From Bacillus sp. SD075 (GTDB taxonomy: Bacteria > Bacillota > Bacilli > Bacillales > DSM-1321), in assembly GCF_017355165.1 (NCBI RefSeq), contig NZ_JADILK010000012.1:1-64000 (forward strand): DNA of 64,000 nucleotides. The letters are read 5' to 3'. Below, piece after piece: positions 52,074-61,772 of this stretch. A program made the position numbers and the translations under genes. Under the pieces are notes generated by a model, which saw nothing but the letters and a program-made list of their open reading frames with translations, was not told the DNA's origin and made no database searches. Positions within the stretch are counted from its first letter, which is position 1, and each line of letters begins with the position of its first letter.

Positions 52074-52685
52074 ATTATTGATATATTTCTCAAAAACATA
52101 GCCAAAATCTTTAACATGGTACTTTTTCCGGCTGTCCATCAACCATTCGAAAGCTGCCGAATTAATTTCCTTGAAACTTGCAGCCATTTGGCTTCCGTCA
52201 GTGCGAACCTGGTTCAAAGTGGAAGAAGCAAGGTTTACACTTTGCTGGGCATATTGAAGGGCATACTCATTCTCATGGCAAATTTCCGATATTTTCACGA
52301 GTGATTTGAACAAGTCCTTTAATTCTTCAATGAATTTCTTATGGACATCGATGGAGAAAGTCTTTGCACCGATCGAAAATTTAATTTCCGCATCCAAATC
52401 CACAGTCCCCGCAGTTTCAAGCGTGGCGTTGGAAATAGTATACTGGCTGTAGCTATATCTTGTAAGTGTACGCTTTTTACTTATCGCACTTGTGCCGTCC
52501 AAATGTATGAATGCTTGATTCGTGAAACAGTATTCATCGGTTTTCGATTTAATCAGGAAATAAATTTTTTCCCCATCCTCGTGCATGATATAGTCATCTG
52601 CATCCACCTTGTCATAATCGGCAGGACTAATCACACTTCCAATATCGCTAAGACCAAGGGCATCAGCCGCAATTTTCTTGAACAT
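52071..52685 (-). CDS. YvbH-type bacterial PH-domain protein
   Basis: A 204-residue protein: a bacterial PH domain (IMHEDGEKIYFLIKSKTDEY, GTSAISKKRTLTRYSYSQY, IKFSIGAKTFSIDVHKKF) followed by a helical YvbH-like oligomerisation segment (about 140-204). The role is unknown. ATG 52685 follows AGGGGGAA. It is monocistronic. Confidence 0.82.
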   Translation of the reverse strand: MFKKIAADALGLSDIGSVISPADYDKVDADDYIMHEDGEKIYFLIKSKTDEYCFTNQAFIHLDGTSAISKKRTLTRYSYSQYTISNATLETAGTVDLDAEIKFSIGAKTFSIDVHKKFIEELKDLFKSLVKISEICHENEYALQYAQQSVNLASSTLNQVRTDGSQMAASFKEINSAAFEWLMDSRKKYHVKDFGYVFEKYINN

Positions 52686-52725
52686 CCCTATTCCCCCTAT
52701 CAAAATCCAGGTGAATTACACCTTA

Positions 52726-53202
52726 TTATAAGTATTTCTCCAAAATTATCTCGTCTCGGATTGGAATTCCATCAAAACTGTAAAATGGTATTTCAGGCTT
52801 GATTTTCCGAGATTCTTCGACGGCGTTTTTAACGATTTCCGAAATGGCATACCCACGCTTTTGAAAAAATTTCATTGCTTGTAAATTATCGTTCGTTGTA
52901 ATCGCTTTAATAGTATGGCAACTTTTTTCCTTAGCGATATTTTCCATTACATAAAGCAATGATGAGCCCACCCCTTGATTCTCATGCACACTATTCAAAG
53001 AGATGATCTGACATACATGGTCGGATATTTTGTATGTTCCCAGGCCCGTGATTTTTTCATTCTCGTCCATCACCCCAAAACCCTCAAGTTCCGCATAATG
53101 AAACAAGCCTCTTGAAAAAACGACTTGAGTCGTCTCCCAGTGCTGAATGAAAAACTCCTTAACCGTATCTGCCGCAATCATTCTTTTCGCTACAATTTGC
53201 AT
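52726..53202 (-). CDS. GNAT acetyltransferase
   Basis: A 158-residue single-domain GNAT protein. The acetyl-CoA region is ISLNSVHENQGVGSSLLYVM (QGVGSS for the usual QGxGxG/A), and the end of the fold is NLQAMKFFQKRGYAISEIV. The acceptor is unknown. Starts at ATG 53202 or TTG 53208 are both possible; the site GGGGG is modest. Confidence 0.78.
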   Translation of the reverse strand: MQIVAKRMIAADTVKEFFIQHWETTQVVFSRGLFHYAELEGFGVMDENEKITGLGTYKISDHVCQIISLNSVHENQGVGSSLLYVMENIAKEKSCHTIKAITTNDNLQAMKFFQKRGYAISEIVKNAVEESRKIKPEIPFYSFDGIPIRDEIILEKYL

Positions 53203-53371
53203 AACCAATTACGCCCCCAAAGTTTCTATCTCTATGCTTATAGTATAAAATGCTTATGCTGATAAGGGAACATTTTATTCTTTACGACCTTCTAACAAAA
53301 CATAATACCATTCATATTCAGATAATCAATATCAAAAAAACGGGGCTCGCGATTCAAGGTATCTTCCAAGA

Positions 53372-53596
53372 TCAAGAAATAGTATCATCCTTTATGCGCT
53401 GGTTCCTTTTGGTGACCTCATCTTCGAATTGCTTGGTTTTCATTTCTTCCTTCTTTGAATATCTTATAATTGCCCTCATCGTAAAAACAGCTGCCACTAA
53501 AAAAATGAAGCACGTTATACCTGCCGAGATATATTCAGTCTTGTCTTCTGGAAAGTAAAGAAACAAACCCAGTAAAGCATGATTGATAAAGTCCAT
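53372..53596 (-). CDS. Small membrane protein (74 residues)
   Basis: Two hydrophobic segments, INHALLGLFLYF and ITCFIFLVAAVFTMRAII, are followed by a charged coil (RYSKKEEMKTKQFEDEVTKR). The family is not recognised. ATG 53596 follows AGGAAGG by nine bases; an ATG three codons earlier overlaps the site. No terminator is evident. Confidence 0.55.
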   Translation of the reverse strand: MDFINHALLGLFLYFPEDKTEYISAGITCFIFLVAAVFTMRAIIRYSKKEEMKTKQFEDEVTKRNQRIKDDTIS

Positions 53597-53691
53597 CCGG
53601 TACATCCTTCCTGAAAGGGAATTAAACTGCATTATCCCATTATATCAATTGCCAGAACAATCCACTAGTGGGGCTAATCGACTAAAACCTA

Positions 53692-53722
53692 AAAAAAACG
53701 AGAGGCACTGAGCCCCTCGCTT
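53692..53722 (-). terminator. Terminator of the second cyclophilin gene
   Basis: GCGAGGGGC / GCCTCTCGT stem with one mismatch, followed by eight T residues on the minus strand. Confidence 0.7.
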
Positions 53723-53731
53723 CACTTTTAT

Positions 53732-54322
53732 TTATAGGATGGTGATTCCTTTAATGACCACGTCCACTGCAGGTTTGTCTCCCGCAACTGTCTCTACGTT
53801 AGCAATCGTATCGACAACGTCCATGCCATCGACTACTTGTCCGAAAACAGAGTGTTTATGATCCAGCCATGGTGTGCCACCCTGTTCCATATAAGCACTG
53901 ATGATTTCTTCCGGATAACCGGCTTGCTTCATTTGCTCACCCATCCTGCTGTCCACATGCTGGGCTTGTACGACGAAGAATTGGCTCCCGTTTGTTCCCG
54001 GGCCTGCATTTGCCATGGAAAGAGCTCCGCGCAAATTGAATAATTGCATGGAGAACTCATCCTCAAATGGAGTTCCCCAGATACTTTCTCCACCCATTCC
54101 AGTCCCTGTCGGATCTCCTCCTTGAAGCATGAAATCCTTGATGACACGGTGGAAGATGATTCCTTCGTAGTAACCGTTTTCAGCATGTGTCAAGAAATTT
54201 TCCACTGTCTTTGGAGCCAGTTCAGGGAATAGTTTAATTTTAATATCGCCCATCGTCGTTTGCATGATGACCGCTTTTTCATTTTCCAAAACTTCACTTG
54301 TTAATTGTGGAAAGTTTGTCAT
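53732..54322 (-). CDS. Second cyclophilin-type peptidyl-prolyl isomerase
   Basis: A 196-residue cyclophilin with the same signatures as ppiB ([28 protein letters not shown]) but with an insertion of about 30 residues ([20 protein letters not shown]) between SQFFVVQ and [10 protein letters not shown]. It has no signal peptide, so it is cytoplasmic. The pair of unequal cyclophilins in one window is common in this group of Bacillaceae. ATG 54322 follows AAAGAGG. Confidence 0.9.
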   Translation of the reverse strand: MTNFPQLTSEVLENEKAVIMQTTMGDIKIKLFPELAPKTVENFLTHAENGYYEGIIFHRVIKDFMLQGGDPTGTGMGGESIWGTPFEDEFSMQLFNLRGALSMANAGPGTNGSQFFVVQAQHVDSRMGEQMKQAGYPEEIISAYMEQGGTPWLDHKHSVFGQVVDGMDVVDTIANVETVAGDKPAVDVVIKGITIL

Positions 54323-54500
54323 TGTACATAACCTCTTTCTTTTTAAAATAAAATGGCATGAAACACCATTTTTCATCTTCATTTGTACACTTTACACGAT
54401 TTTCTAAAAAAAAGCATCTTTACGAAATTGAACAAATTCGCTGTGAAAAATCGATGTTCTTATGTATCATGAAGGAAGTGAAAAGAAAGGTGGTAGGGAA

Positions 54501-54887
54501 ATGTCAGAACAGGATTTTAAAATCGGCGATAAGGTTACCGCCATATATAAAACTGGAAAATACATCGGGGAAGTCACCGATATCAGACCTGCTGCATATC
54601 TTGTTAAAGTGTTGGCTGTCTTGAAGCATCCCATGCAGGGAGATCTCCATAACCCGAGGCAAACGGAAGTATCCATGTTCCATCAGCGGCGTGCTCTTGC
54701 ATTCCGTGAGCAAACCAATGTACCCAAGAATATGGTAAGGACATTTGATGAGGAGATTCCTGAGTATACGGAATCCTTAAGGGAAGCTGTTGAGAAGATG
54801 AAGGGCACTTTAAGCGAAGTCCAAACAGAGTGGAATGACAAAAGTTTACAGTTGCTTGAAGATCTAGCGGCCGATTATTTCAAATAA
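54501..54887 (+). CDS. kapB: Kinase-associated protein KapB
   Basis: A 128-residue protein of the KapB family: FKIGDKVTAIYKTGKYIGEV, then LAVLKHPMQGDLHNPRQTEV and FFHQRRALAFREQ-like MFHQRRALAFREQTNVP. In B. subtilis KapB is needed for the sporulation kinase KinB and follows it in an operon. Here no kinB precedes kapB; only a cyclophilin on the other strand does. There is no lipobox, in spite of the historic name lipoprotein. AAAGGTGG and AGGG precede ATG 54501. Confidence 0.9.
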   Translation: MSEQDFKIGDKVTAIYKTGKYIGEVTDIRPAAYLVKVLAVLKHPMQGDLHNPRQTEVSMFHQRRALAFREQTNVPKNMVRTFDEEIPEYTESLREAVEKMKGTLSEVQTEWNDKSLQLLEDLAADYFK

Positions 54888-54893
54888 AGCATG

Positions 54894-54933
54894 ATAAAAG
54901 CCAAATCAGTAGTATATGATTTGGCTTTTATAA
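54894..54933. terminator. Bidirectional terminator between kapB and kapD
   Basis: ATAAAAGCCAAATCA / TGATTTGGCTTTTAT, 15-bp perfect stem. Confidence 0.9.
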
Positions 54934-55551
54934 CGCTAAATGATTCAATACCTTTGATAAATCAATGCGATCGCCAATTGTCGTCGGTTCATGATTTTTC
55001 ATATAACTTTTATCTTTCTCTACTAGCTTAAAGATATTATATGTCGTAATCGCATCATCCAGTGCCCTGTGATGCTTGCCTGTCCCTTCTTTGCCATAGG
55101 CCTGTACAGCTTTCCAAAGACCGGTCTGATTTTGATCCCCAAAAAAGCGTTTATACTCCAGACAAAGATCACTTTGTTTCCCGGAAAAAGGGAAATCCAA
55201 TCCTGCTTTTTGACAGTTCTGGCGAAGCACCTTCATGTCCATATTCCCCCAGGTAACAATCGTCGTGGGGTGCTGCTCATCTATTTTCTTCAATAAAGTA
55301 ACCAGTTCTTCTAATGAAATCCCCCGGTCTACCTGATCCTGGGTAATATTCAAGAACTTCTTGCATCTCCCCGTTAAAACTTGAAATTTCGATGGGTTAA
55401 CAAAAGATGAGAATTGTTCCTGAATGGTCTCATTAATGACGGTGACTAAACCAACCTCAATGATTTCCGGATAAAACCCTACTGGGTTGGCTTTTCCTTC
55501 CGGCATCGTAAATTCAAAATCAATGAATACATATTGCTGTTGTTCCTCCAT
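54928..55551 (-). CDS. kapD: 3'-5' exonuclease KapD
   Basis: A 207-residue DEDDh exonuclease. The motifs are FIDFEFTMPEG (Exo I, DxE), TWGNMDMKVLRQNCQ (Exo II) and HHRALDDAITTYNIF (Exo III with catalytic His and Asp). KapD inhibits the KinA pathway of sporulation in B. subtilis when overexpressed. ATG 55551 follows GAAGGGGG. It is convergent with kapB, sharing the terminator. Confidence 0.92.
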   Translation of the reverse strand: MEEQQQYVFIDFEFTMPEGKANPVGFYPEIIEVGLVTVINETIQEQFSSFVNPSKFQVLTGRCKKFLNITQDQVDRGISLEELVTLLKKIDEQHPTTIVTWGNMDMKVLRQNCQKAGLDFPFSGKQSDLCLEYKRFFGDQNQTGLWKAVQAYGKEGTGKHHRALDDAITTYNIFKLVEKDKSYMKNHEPTTIGDRIDLSKVLNHLAL

Positions 55552-55826
55552 TTTTATGACCCCCTTCATATTCCTGACATCGACATATAAACAAAAAATG
55601 GCTTTTTCTCACGAGAATATTATAACAGAAGATTTAGAAAGTTTTCTTTTAGGATCGTGACGCACCATTCGGATACGGCTTCTACCGTGATACCTAATTT
55701 ACCCAAAACTCTTTATTGTCTACCTAATTTGGATTATGATGGATGGACGAATGAACCGAAAGTACCATTTTTTCCTCCCTTCATTCCAAGGGCATACTAA
55801 AAATATATTAGTTAGGAAGTTGAACT

Positions 55827-57686
55827 ATGCGCACGTATCTTGGTTATATCACGATTTTCCTCTTAGTTCCCATATTGATCCTTTTCATTTTCCTTTCCTA
55901 TCAGGAATGGTCCTTAGCGCAATCTCCCTATCATGTACTCGACGAGCGAATTCCCATTGAATCGATAGAACTGGCTCAGAATAGTTACATGAAGGCCGCA
56001 AATGGAAAGGTCATCAGTGAAATTTCCACAGGTGAGAAACGATCTTACCTAAAACTTGAAGACATCCCCCTTTTCCTGGAAAATCTGTTCATCGTTACTG
56101 AAGATCAGAAATTTTATGATCATGCAGGCGTTGACCTATCCGGCATAAGCAGGGCGCTTCTTATCAATTCACAAAATAATAACATAGAACAAGGCGGCAG
56201 TACCATAACCCAGCAGCTGGCCAGGAATGTTTATCTTTCACATGATAGGACGTATAACCGAAAACTCAGTGAACTCATTTACGCCTATCAGATAGAGCGA
56301 AAAAAATCAAAACCGGAAATTATGGAGCTGTATTTGAATGCCATATATTTCAGTAATGGTGCTTATGGAATCGAAACTGCTTCCCACTATTACTTCAGTA
56401 AACCGACTGGAGAGTTATCCAAGGCTGAACTTGCCTTCCTGGCCGCAATCCCCAATAATCCGGAAAACTATAATCCTCTTAAACATTTCGATGCGACGAA
56501 AAAGAGGCAGGAGAGATTACTGAAACAAATGGTGGCCGAAGGTAATTTAGAACAGACCGAGTACGAAAAGCTTATCGAAAGTACGATTAAATTAGACTTG
56601 TCCACCCCAGTCGACTTATATCCCGATTACGTGACGTATGTTCATCAGGAATTGAAAAACTTGGTGGCATCCTCCGAGGGTCTCGACAAATCTCTGCAAA
56701 GCACTGATGTCGCTATACGTAAGCAGGCGGAAGCTGAGCTGGATAAAAAGGTCGAAAAGCTTTTGAATTCCGGTGTAACCATCCATACCGCACTCGATAC
56801 CAAGCTGCAAACACAGTCAAAGACTGCTGTACAATCAAAGATCGGTGTAAATGATATCGAGGGAGCTTTAGTGGTTATACAGCATCATACGCACGAGCTT
56901 GTCTCTTTGATTGGGGGAAAAGATTATAAAAAAAATTCTTTCAACCGGGCATATCAAAGTTATAGGCAGCCAGGGTCGGCCATTAAGCCACTTCTCGATT
57001 ATGCTCCCTATTTAGAAGAAACGGATGCAGACCTCAATCAGCTCGTAAGCGGAGCAAGCTATTGCAGCAATAGCTATTGTCCAAAGAATTATAGCGGCGA
57101 CAGCTACGGGATGGTCACACTAAGAACTGCCTTCGCCCAGTCCTATAACACACCCGCCATAAGACTTTTTGAAAAAACGGGGGTGGAAACAAGTTTCAAG
57201 TACCTGGATGCTTTCAACTTTAAAAAGGTGAGCAAGAAAGACCACCATACAAGTTCTGCCATAGGCGGATTCGAATATGGCATGAGCCCCCTTGAACTGA
57301 CAAATGCCTATACTTCCTTCAATGACGGAAACTATCAGCCAGCTCGCGCCATTATTAAAGTCACCGATCAAGAAGGTAAAGTCCTTTATAAATGGAAAGA
57401 CTCCTCCAAGGAGATTTGGAACAAAGGCACCGTAGCCAAGATGCGGCAGCTGCTCCATGAAACAACCCTTTCCGGGACAGCCCGCAAAGCTTACTTTCCT
57501 ACAGATTATGTCGGCGGTAAAACCGGAACGACCAATGATGTGAAAGACATGTGGTTTGTCGGTCTAACAGCCAACTATACAACGGGGGTTTGGATCGGCA
57601 GGGACAAACCATCTAATCTACAATCCATTTATTCACATACACCGCATCTATTGATTTGGAAAGATATCAGCCAGACTGCCGAGTGA
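55827..57686 (+). CDS. pbpD: Class A penicillin-binding protein (PbpD/PBP4 type)
   Basis: A 619-residue bifunctional peptidoglycan synthase. An N-terminal anchor (YITIFLLVPILILFIFLSY) is followed by a GT51 glycosyltransferase with Glu92 in TEDQKFYDHAGVD and QGGSTITQQLARN, then a transpeptidase with SxxK Ser384 (PGSAIKP), SYNTP as SxN, and KTGT at about 565. It is a short class A PBP like PbpD, also next to kapD in B. subtilis. A TAGGAAG site precedes ATG 55827. In the upstream gap, TACCTAATTT occurs twice (about 55690 and 55721). Confidence 0.92.
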   Translation: MRTYLGYITIFLLVPILILFIFLSYQEWSLAQSPYHVLDERIPIESIELAQNSYMKAANGKVISEISTGEKRSYLKLEDIPLFLENLFIVTEDQKFYDHAGVDLSGISRALLINSQNNNIEQGGSTITQQLARNVYLSHDRTYNRKLSELIYAYQIERKKSKPEIMELYLNAIYFSNGAYGIETASHYYFSKPTGELSKAELAFLAAIPNNPENYNPLKHFDATKKRQERLLKQMVAEGNLEQTEYEKLIESTIKLDLSTPVDLYPDYVTYVHQELKNLVASSEGLDKSLQSTDVAIRKQAEAELDKKVEKLLNSGVTIHTALDTKLQTQSKTAVQSKIGVNDIEGALVVIQHHTHELVSLIGGKDYKKNSFNRAYQSYRQPGSAIKPLLDYAPYLEETDADLNQLVSGASYCSNSYCPKNYSGDSYGMVTLRTAFAQSYNTPAIRLFEKTGVETSFKYLDAFNFKKVSKKDHHTSSAIGGFEYGMSPLELTNAYTSFNDGNYQPARAIIKVTDQEGKVLYKWKDSSKEIWNKGTVAKMRQLLHETTLSGTARKAYFPTDYVGGKTGTTNDVKDMWFVGLTANYTTGVWIGRDKPSNLQSIYSHTPHLLIWKDISQTAE

Positions 57687-57688
57687 AA

Positions 57689-57722
57689 AAAAGAAGGTGC
57701 CATCATCGGCACCTTCTTTTTG
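57689..57722. terminator. Terminator between pbpD and yufK
   Basis: AAAAAGAAGGTGCC / GGCACCTTCTTTTT, 14-bp stem with a 6-base loop. Confidence 0.85.
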
Positions 57723-58280
57723 CTATATGGGAAGACTCGCAATAACGCTGTTATAAAGCTTCAATCCTGCAAAAGCGACTATTGAAATCAGTGCTGTCCA
57801 AACGAAGATTGGAAAGAAAACCAATCCCACTAGCCTTGATAAATTCAGGCTCGGGCTTAACTTATTGACAAAATAAATTAAAGCGACAATATTCGTTGCG
57901 ATAAAGATGAACCCTAGCCCGATGATGAATTGAACACTAAACAGCGAAAAGGCACCGCCAATCACGTATATGACAGCTCCCTTTCTTACACTGTTCAGGG
58001 CTTTACCCTCCGAATCCTTGGAAAAGAATAATAAAGACAGCTCCAATACCGTATCGGAAATCAGCTTCAATGCGGCAAAAACCATGAAGAATAATAAGAG
58101 CAATACGATCAGCAGCGCCAGCTTAATGCCAGCTTCAGAAAAAAACTCCAGCATCCCTTGGTAGATTCCCAAATTTCCAAATAACTTGAGCATTTGCATT
58201 TCCCCATAAATGGCAAAGGAAAGGCTGAATAATAGTATTGAAATAATTGGTAAATAGCTAAATAAATATGCGTTTTTCAT
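57723..58280 (-). CDS. yufK: DUF5366 membrane protein YufK
   Basis: A 185-residue protein with five or so hydrophobic segments (about 5-25, 47-70, 97-120, 125-145 and 150-175). The family (YufK-like, DUF5366) has no known role. Its place between pbpD and the mrp operon is the same as in B. subtilis. ATG 58280 follows GGAG by five bases. Confidence 0.8.
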   Translation of the reverse strand: MKNAYLFSYLPIISILLFSLSFAIYGEMQMLKLFGNLGIYQGMLEFFSEAGIKLALLIVLLLLFFMVFAALKLISDTVLELSLLFFSKDSEGKALNSVRKGAVIYVIGGAFSLFSVQFIIGLGFIFIATNIVALIYFVNKLSPSLNLSRLVGLVFFPIFVWTALISIVAFAGLKLYNSVIASLPI

Positions 58281-58606
58281 GCTTTCTCCATCCATGCGTC
58301 TTTTTCCCTATATTATGCAAGATAATCCACCATTTCACAATGGATACTCTATTAATTCACCCTTGAAAAACTTTTTTAATAAATTTTTCAGGTCGGTTCC
58401 CCCTCCTTTTCTACCTATATATAAAACATCAATTAAGTTGGCCTTCACTGTTTTTAAAGCCATGCAAACCCACTTAAATTGCGTTATACTTTTAAGCGAG
58501 ACAAGTATTCGATAAAAAAATACATATTCAACGAAGATTTCCTAACGTCTAGGATTGTGTAAAAAAAGCATAATAAGATGACTTCGTATTAAAAAGGGGG
58601 GAGTTT
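58281..58606. other. Promoter region between yufK and mrpA
   Basis: A 326-base divergent gap, AT-rich, with several TATACT/TATAAT-like hexamers (for example at 58488) but no clear -35 partner, operator or riboswitch. It must start the mrp operon. Confidence 0.45.
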
Positions 58607-61012
58607 ATGTCTTTACTTCATTGGGCGGTATTATCACCGTTTCTATTAGCACTCATTGTACCAATATTATACAAACTATTTCGACAAATACATACAGGAT
58701 GGTTTGTATTGATTTTACCGATTCTCCTTTTCACCTATTTTTCAAGGTTCATTTCCCTGACCAAACAAGGGGATATCATTACGGAAAGGGCAACATGGAT
58801 TCCTTCTCTCGGAATTCATGTTGATTTCTATGTAGATGGACTAGGGCTTTTGTTCGCCTTGCTCATTACAGGTATAGGCTCACTCGTCGTTCTGTATTCA
58901 ATTTTCTATTTATCGAAGGAGAAAGAAAGGCTGAACCAATTTTACGTCTTCCTTTTGCTTTTCATGGGAGCGATGCTTGGTGTCGTCCTTTCCGATAATC
59001 TAATTGTCCTTTATTCGTTTTGGGAATTCACGAGTTTATCATCATTTCTATTGATAGGATATTGGAATGAAAGGGAGCGTTCACGTTATGGAGCGCAGAA
59101 ATCCCTGCTGATCACTGTGCTTGGCGGTTTAAGCATGCTTGGGGGCATCATTCTCCTTTCCATTATGGGGAACACATTCAGCATACGTGAATTGATTGCC
59201 CAAAGCGGGGACCTCATGGAGCACTCACTCTTCATTCCTGCACTTTTGCTTGTGCTGCTTGGCGCGTTCACTAAATCCGCACAGTTTCCATTCCATATCT
59301 GGCTTCCTGATGCGATGGAAGCCCCGACACCGGTCAGTGCATACCTTCATTCAGCCACAATGGTCAAGGCCGGAATTTATTTGGTTGCCCGATTAAGCCC
59401 TGTTTTTGCGGAATCGGGATTATGGTTCTGGCTCGTTTCGATCGCCGGATTGATCACCCTGTTCTGGGGCTCATTCTCTGCAATCAAGCAGACTGATTTA
59501 AAGGGGATCCTTGCTTTTTCCACCATCAGTCAGCTCGGATTGATCATGTCGCTATTGGGGCTTGGTGCAGCGGCACTCCACTATGAAACTTTTGGGGAAA
59601 ATATATACTTGGCAGCCACGGTTGCAGCTGTATTCCACTTGATTAATCATGCGACCTTCAAAGGCAGCCTTTTCATGGTTGCAGGCATCATTGATCATGA
59701 AACCGGTACGCGTGATATCAGAAAGCTTGGCGGATTGATGCAATTGATGCCGATCACTTTCTCCGTCGCTGTCATAGGTGCTTTTTCAATGGCCGGACTT
59801 CCTCCCTTCAATGGTTTTTTGAGCAAGGAAATGTTCTTGGCCAGCATGGTGAATGTATTGGAATTGAATATCTTCAATATGGAGACATGGGGGGTTTTGT
59901 TCCCTGTGGTGGCATGGGCTGCCAGTGTATTCACTTTTATATATAGCATGATCGTCGTCCTCAAGCCCTTTACAGGTAAACTTCAGTTACAACTGTTGGA
60001 AAAGAAGCCTCACGAGGCACCGATCGGGATGCTTCTATCCCCGATCATCCTTGCTTCGTTGGTCATCGTTTTCGGTATTTTTCCAAACCTGCTTTCTTCG
60101 TCGCTCATTAAACCTGCGGTGGCCGGCATACAGCCAAACTTGGTGGGTCCGGATTTCCAAGTCCATATCGCCTTCTGGCATGGATTCAATACTGAAATAT
60201 GGATGACCGTCGGAATCATAGTCTTTGGGATTATTTTATACAAAACGCTTCCGAAGTGGCAGAAAATCACTCAGTGGATTCCTGTACGCCTATCCCTGAA
60301 TGCTTTGTATGATAACGGGGTAAAAGGGCTCGAACGCTCAGCTTCCTCCGTCATGAAATTATTAATGACAGGTTCGATTCGGACGTATCTGCTTTCAATC
60401 TTCCTTTTCTTCATTCTTTCCTTGGGCTTTACGCTCTATTGGAAGGATGCTTTTAAATTGGATACAGTGAATTTTGCACCGATTGGTTTATATGAATTGG
60501 TATTGGCTGCGATCATCGTGATTGGCTCAATTGCCATTCTGTTTGCAAGATCACGTCTCACTTCCATTATCATCTTGGGAGCCGTCGGATATACGATTTC
60601 CTTATTTTTCGTTTTACTGCGGGCACCGGATTTAGCCCTGACTCAACTAGTCATCGAAACGATTTCGGTAGCTCTGTTCTTGCTCTGTTTCTTCCACCTT
60701 CCATTAATGGCAAGCAGAAAGGAAGAACGAATGAAATTCAAGTTGAATAATGCCCTGATATCGATTGGTGTGGGAGTGATCGTGACATTGATTGCCTTAT
60801 CGGCACATAGCAATAAGCTATTTGATTCCATATCCAATTACTATCTTGAAAATGCTTATAAGGAAGCTGGCGGGAAAAACGTCGTAAACGTCATTCTCGT
60901 TGACTTCCGCGGACTTGATACGATGTTTGAAATCAGTGTCCTTTCCATCGCTGCGCTCGGAATATTCGCGATGATTAAATTGCGTTTGACAGGGGGGAAA
61001 GATAAATCATGA
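58607..61012 (+). CDS. mrpA: Na+/H+ antiporter subunit MrpA
   Basis: An 801-residue, complex I NuoL-like subunit of the multi-component Mrp antiporter, which expels sodium in exchange for protons at high pH and supports sporulation. Conserved helix features are YSFWEFTSLSSFLLIGYW, LLGAFTKSAQFPFHIWLPDAMEAPTPVSAYLHSATMVKAGIY (split here by helix breaks) and HATFKGSLFMVAGI. The C-terminal part corresponds to the MrpA-specific MrpB-like extension. GGGGGGAG precedes ATG. It overlaps mrpB by 4 bases. Confidence 0.95.
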   Translation: MSLLHWAVLSPFLLALIVPILYKLFRQIHTGWFVLILPILLFTYFSRFISLTKQGDIITERATWIPSLGIHVDFYVDGLGLLFALLITGIGSLVVLYSIFYLSKEKERLNQFYVFLLLFMGAMLGVVLSDNLIVLYSFWEFTSLSSFLLIGYWNERERSRYGAQKSLLITVLGGLSMLGGIILLSIMGNTFSIRELIAQSGDLMEHSLFIPALLLVLLGAFTKSAQFPFHIWLPDAMEAPTPVSAYLHSATMVKAGIYLVARLSPVFAESGLWFWLVSIAGLITLFWGSFSAIKQTDLKGILAFSTISQLGLIMSLLGLGAAALHYETFGENIYLAATVAAVFHLINHATFKGSLFMVAGIIDHETGTRDIRKLGGLMQLMPITFSVAVIGAFSMAGLPPFNGFLSKEMFLASMVNVLELNIFNMETWGVLFPVVAWAASVFTFIYSMIVVLKPFTGKLQLQLLEKKPHEAPIGMLLSPIILASLVIVFGIFPNLLSSSLIKPAVAGIQPNLVGPDFQVHIAFWHGFNTEIWMTVGIIVFGIILYKTLPKWQKITQWIPVRLSLNALYDNGVKGLERSASSVMKLLMTGSIRTYLLSIFLFFILSLGFTLYWKDAFKLDTVNFAPIGLYELVLAAIIVIGSIAILFARSRLTSIIILGAVGYTISLFFVLLRAPDLALTQLVIETISVALFLLCFFHLPLMASRKEERMKFKLNNALISIGVGVIVTLIALSAHSNKLFDSISNYYLENAYKEAGGKNVVNVILVDFRGLDTMFEISVLSIAALGIFAMIKLRLTGGKDKS

Positions 61013-61431
61013 AGCAAAATGACCTGATTCTCCAAACGGTTACGAAAGTCGCCGCCTTTGTAATCTTGCTGTTTGCGGTAGCCATCTTTTTAGGGGGGCA
61101 TTATTCACCAGGAGGCGGGTTTGTCGGGGGGTTAATGACTTCAGCCGCCATAGTCCTGCTGTTGCTCGCTTTCGACATTAAAACCGTCACCGGCATCTTG
61201 CCGATTGACTATAAGCTAATGATCGGTTCAGGCTTGTTCATATCAAGCCTGACCGTAGCCGGTGGGCTGGTGTTCGGGGTGCCCCTCATGACACATGTTT
61301 ATCAGTATGTTGATTTACCGCTTCTTGGGCACATATCGCTTCATACCGCGGTACTTTTTGATCTGGGTGTTTATCTTGTGGTTGTTGGTGTAACGATGAC
61401 CATTATTCAAACGATAGGGGAGAGTGAATAA
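61009..61431 (+). CDS. mrpB: Na+/H+ antiporter subunit MrpB
   Basis: A 140-residue membrane subunit of the Mrp complex with four helices. It opens [20 protein letters not shown] and has the motif [15 protein letters not shown] shared by MrpB proteins. It overlaps mrpA and mrpC, so its translation is coupled to both. Confidence 0.94.
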   Translation: MKQNDLILQTVTKVAAFVILLFAVAIFLGGHYSPGGGFVGGLMTSAAIVLLLLAFDIKTVTGILPIDYKLMIGSGLFISSLTVAGGLVFGVPLMTHVYQYVDLPLLGHISLHTAVLFDLGVYLVVVGVTMTIIQTIGESE

Positions 61432-61772
61432 TGGAACTTTTAATGGCCATTGTCATTGGAATACTATTTATGTGTGCGACCTATTTAATGCTTTCCAAAA
61501 GCATTTTAAGAATCATAATCGGTACTGGGCTGCTCAGTCACGGCGCCCACCTTTTGATTTTGACGATGGGCGGCTTGAAAGGCGGTTCCGTTCCATTGCT
61601 AAGTGATGAAGCTGCATCCTATGTCGATCCGCTTCCGCAAGCGCTTATCTTAACGGCAATCGTCATCAGTTTCGGGGTCACATCATTTCTGCTGGTGCTT
61701 GCTTATCGGACCTACCAGGAACTCGGCACGGATGACATGGAAGAAATGAGAGGTACAGAAGCGAATGAATAA
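61431..61772 (+). CDS. mrpC: Na+/H+ antiporter subunit MrpC
   Basis: A 113-residue NuoK-like subunit with three helices. [19 protein letters not shown] and [20 protein letters not shown] (the NuoK motif region) identify it. Its ATG shares one base with the mrpB stop codon. Confidence 0.94.
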   Translation: MELLMAIVIGILFMCATYLMLSKSILRIIIGTGLLSHGAHLLILTMGGLKGGSVPLLSDEAASYVDPLPQALILTAIVISFGVTSFLLVLAYRTYQELGTDDMEEMRGTEANE

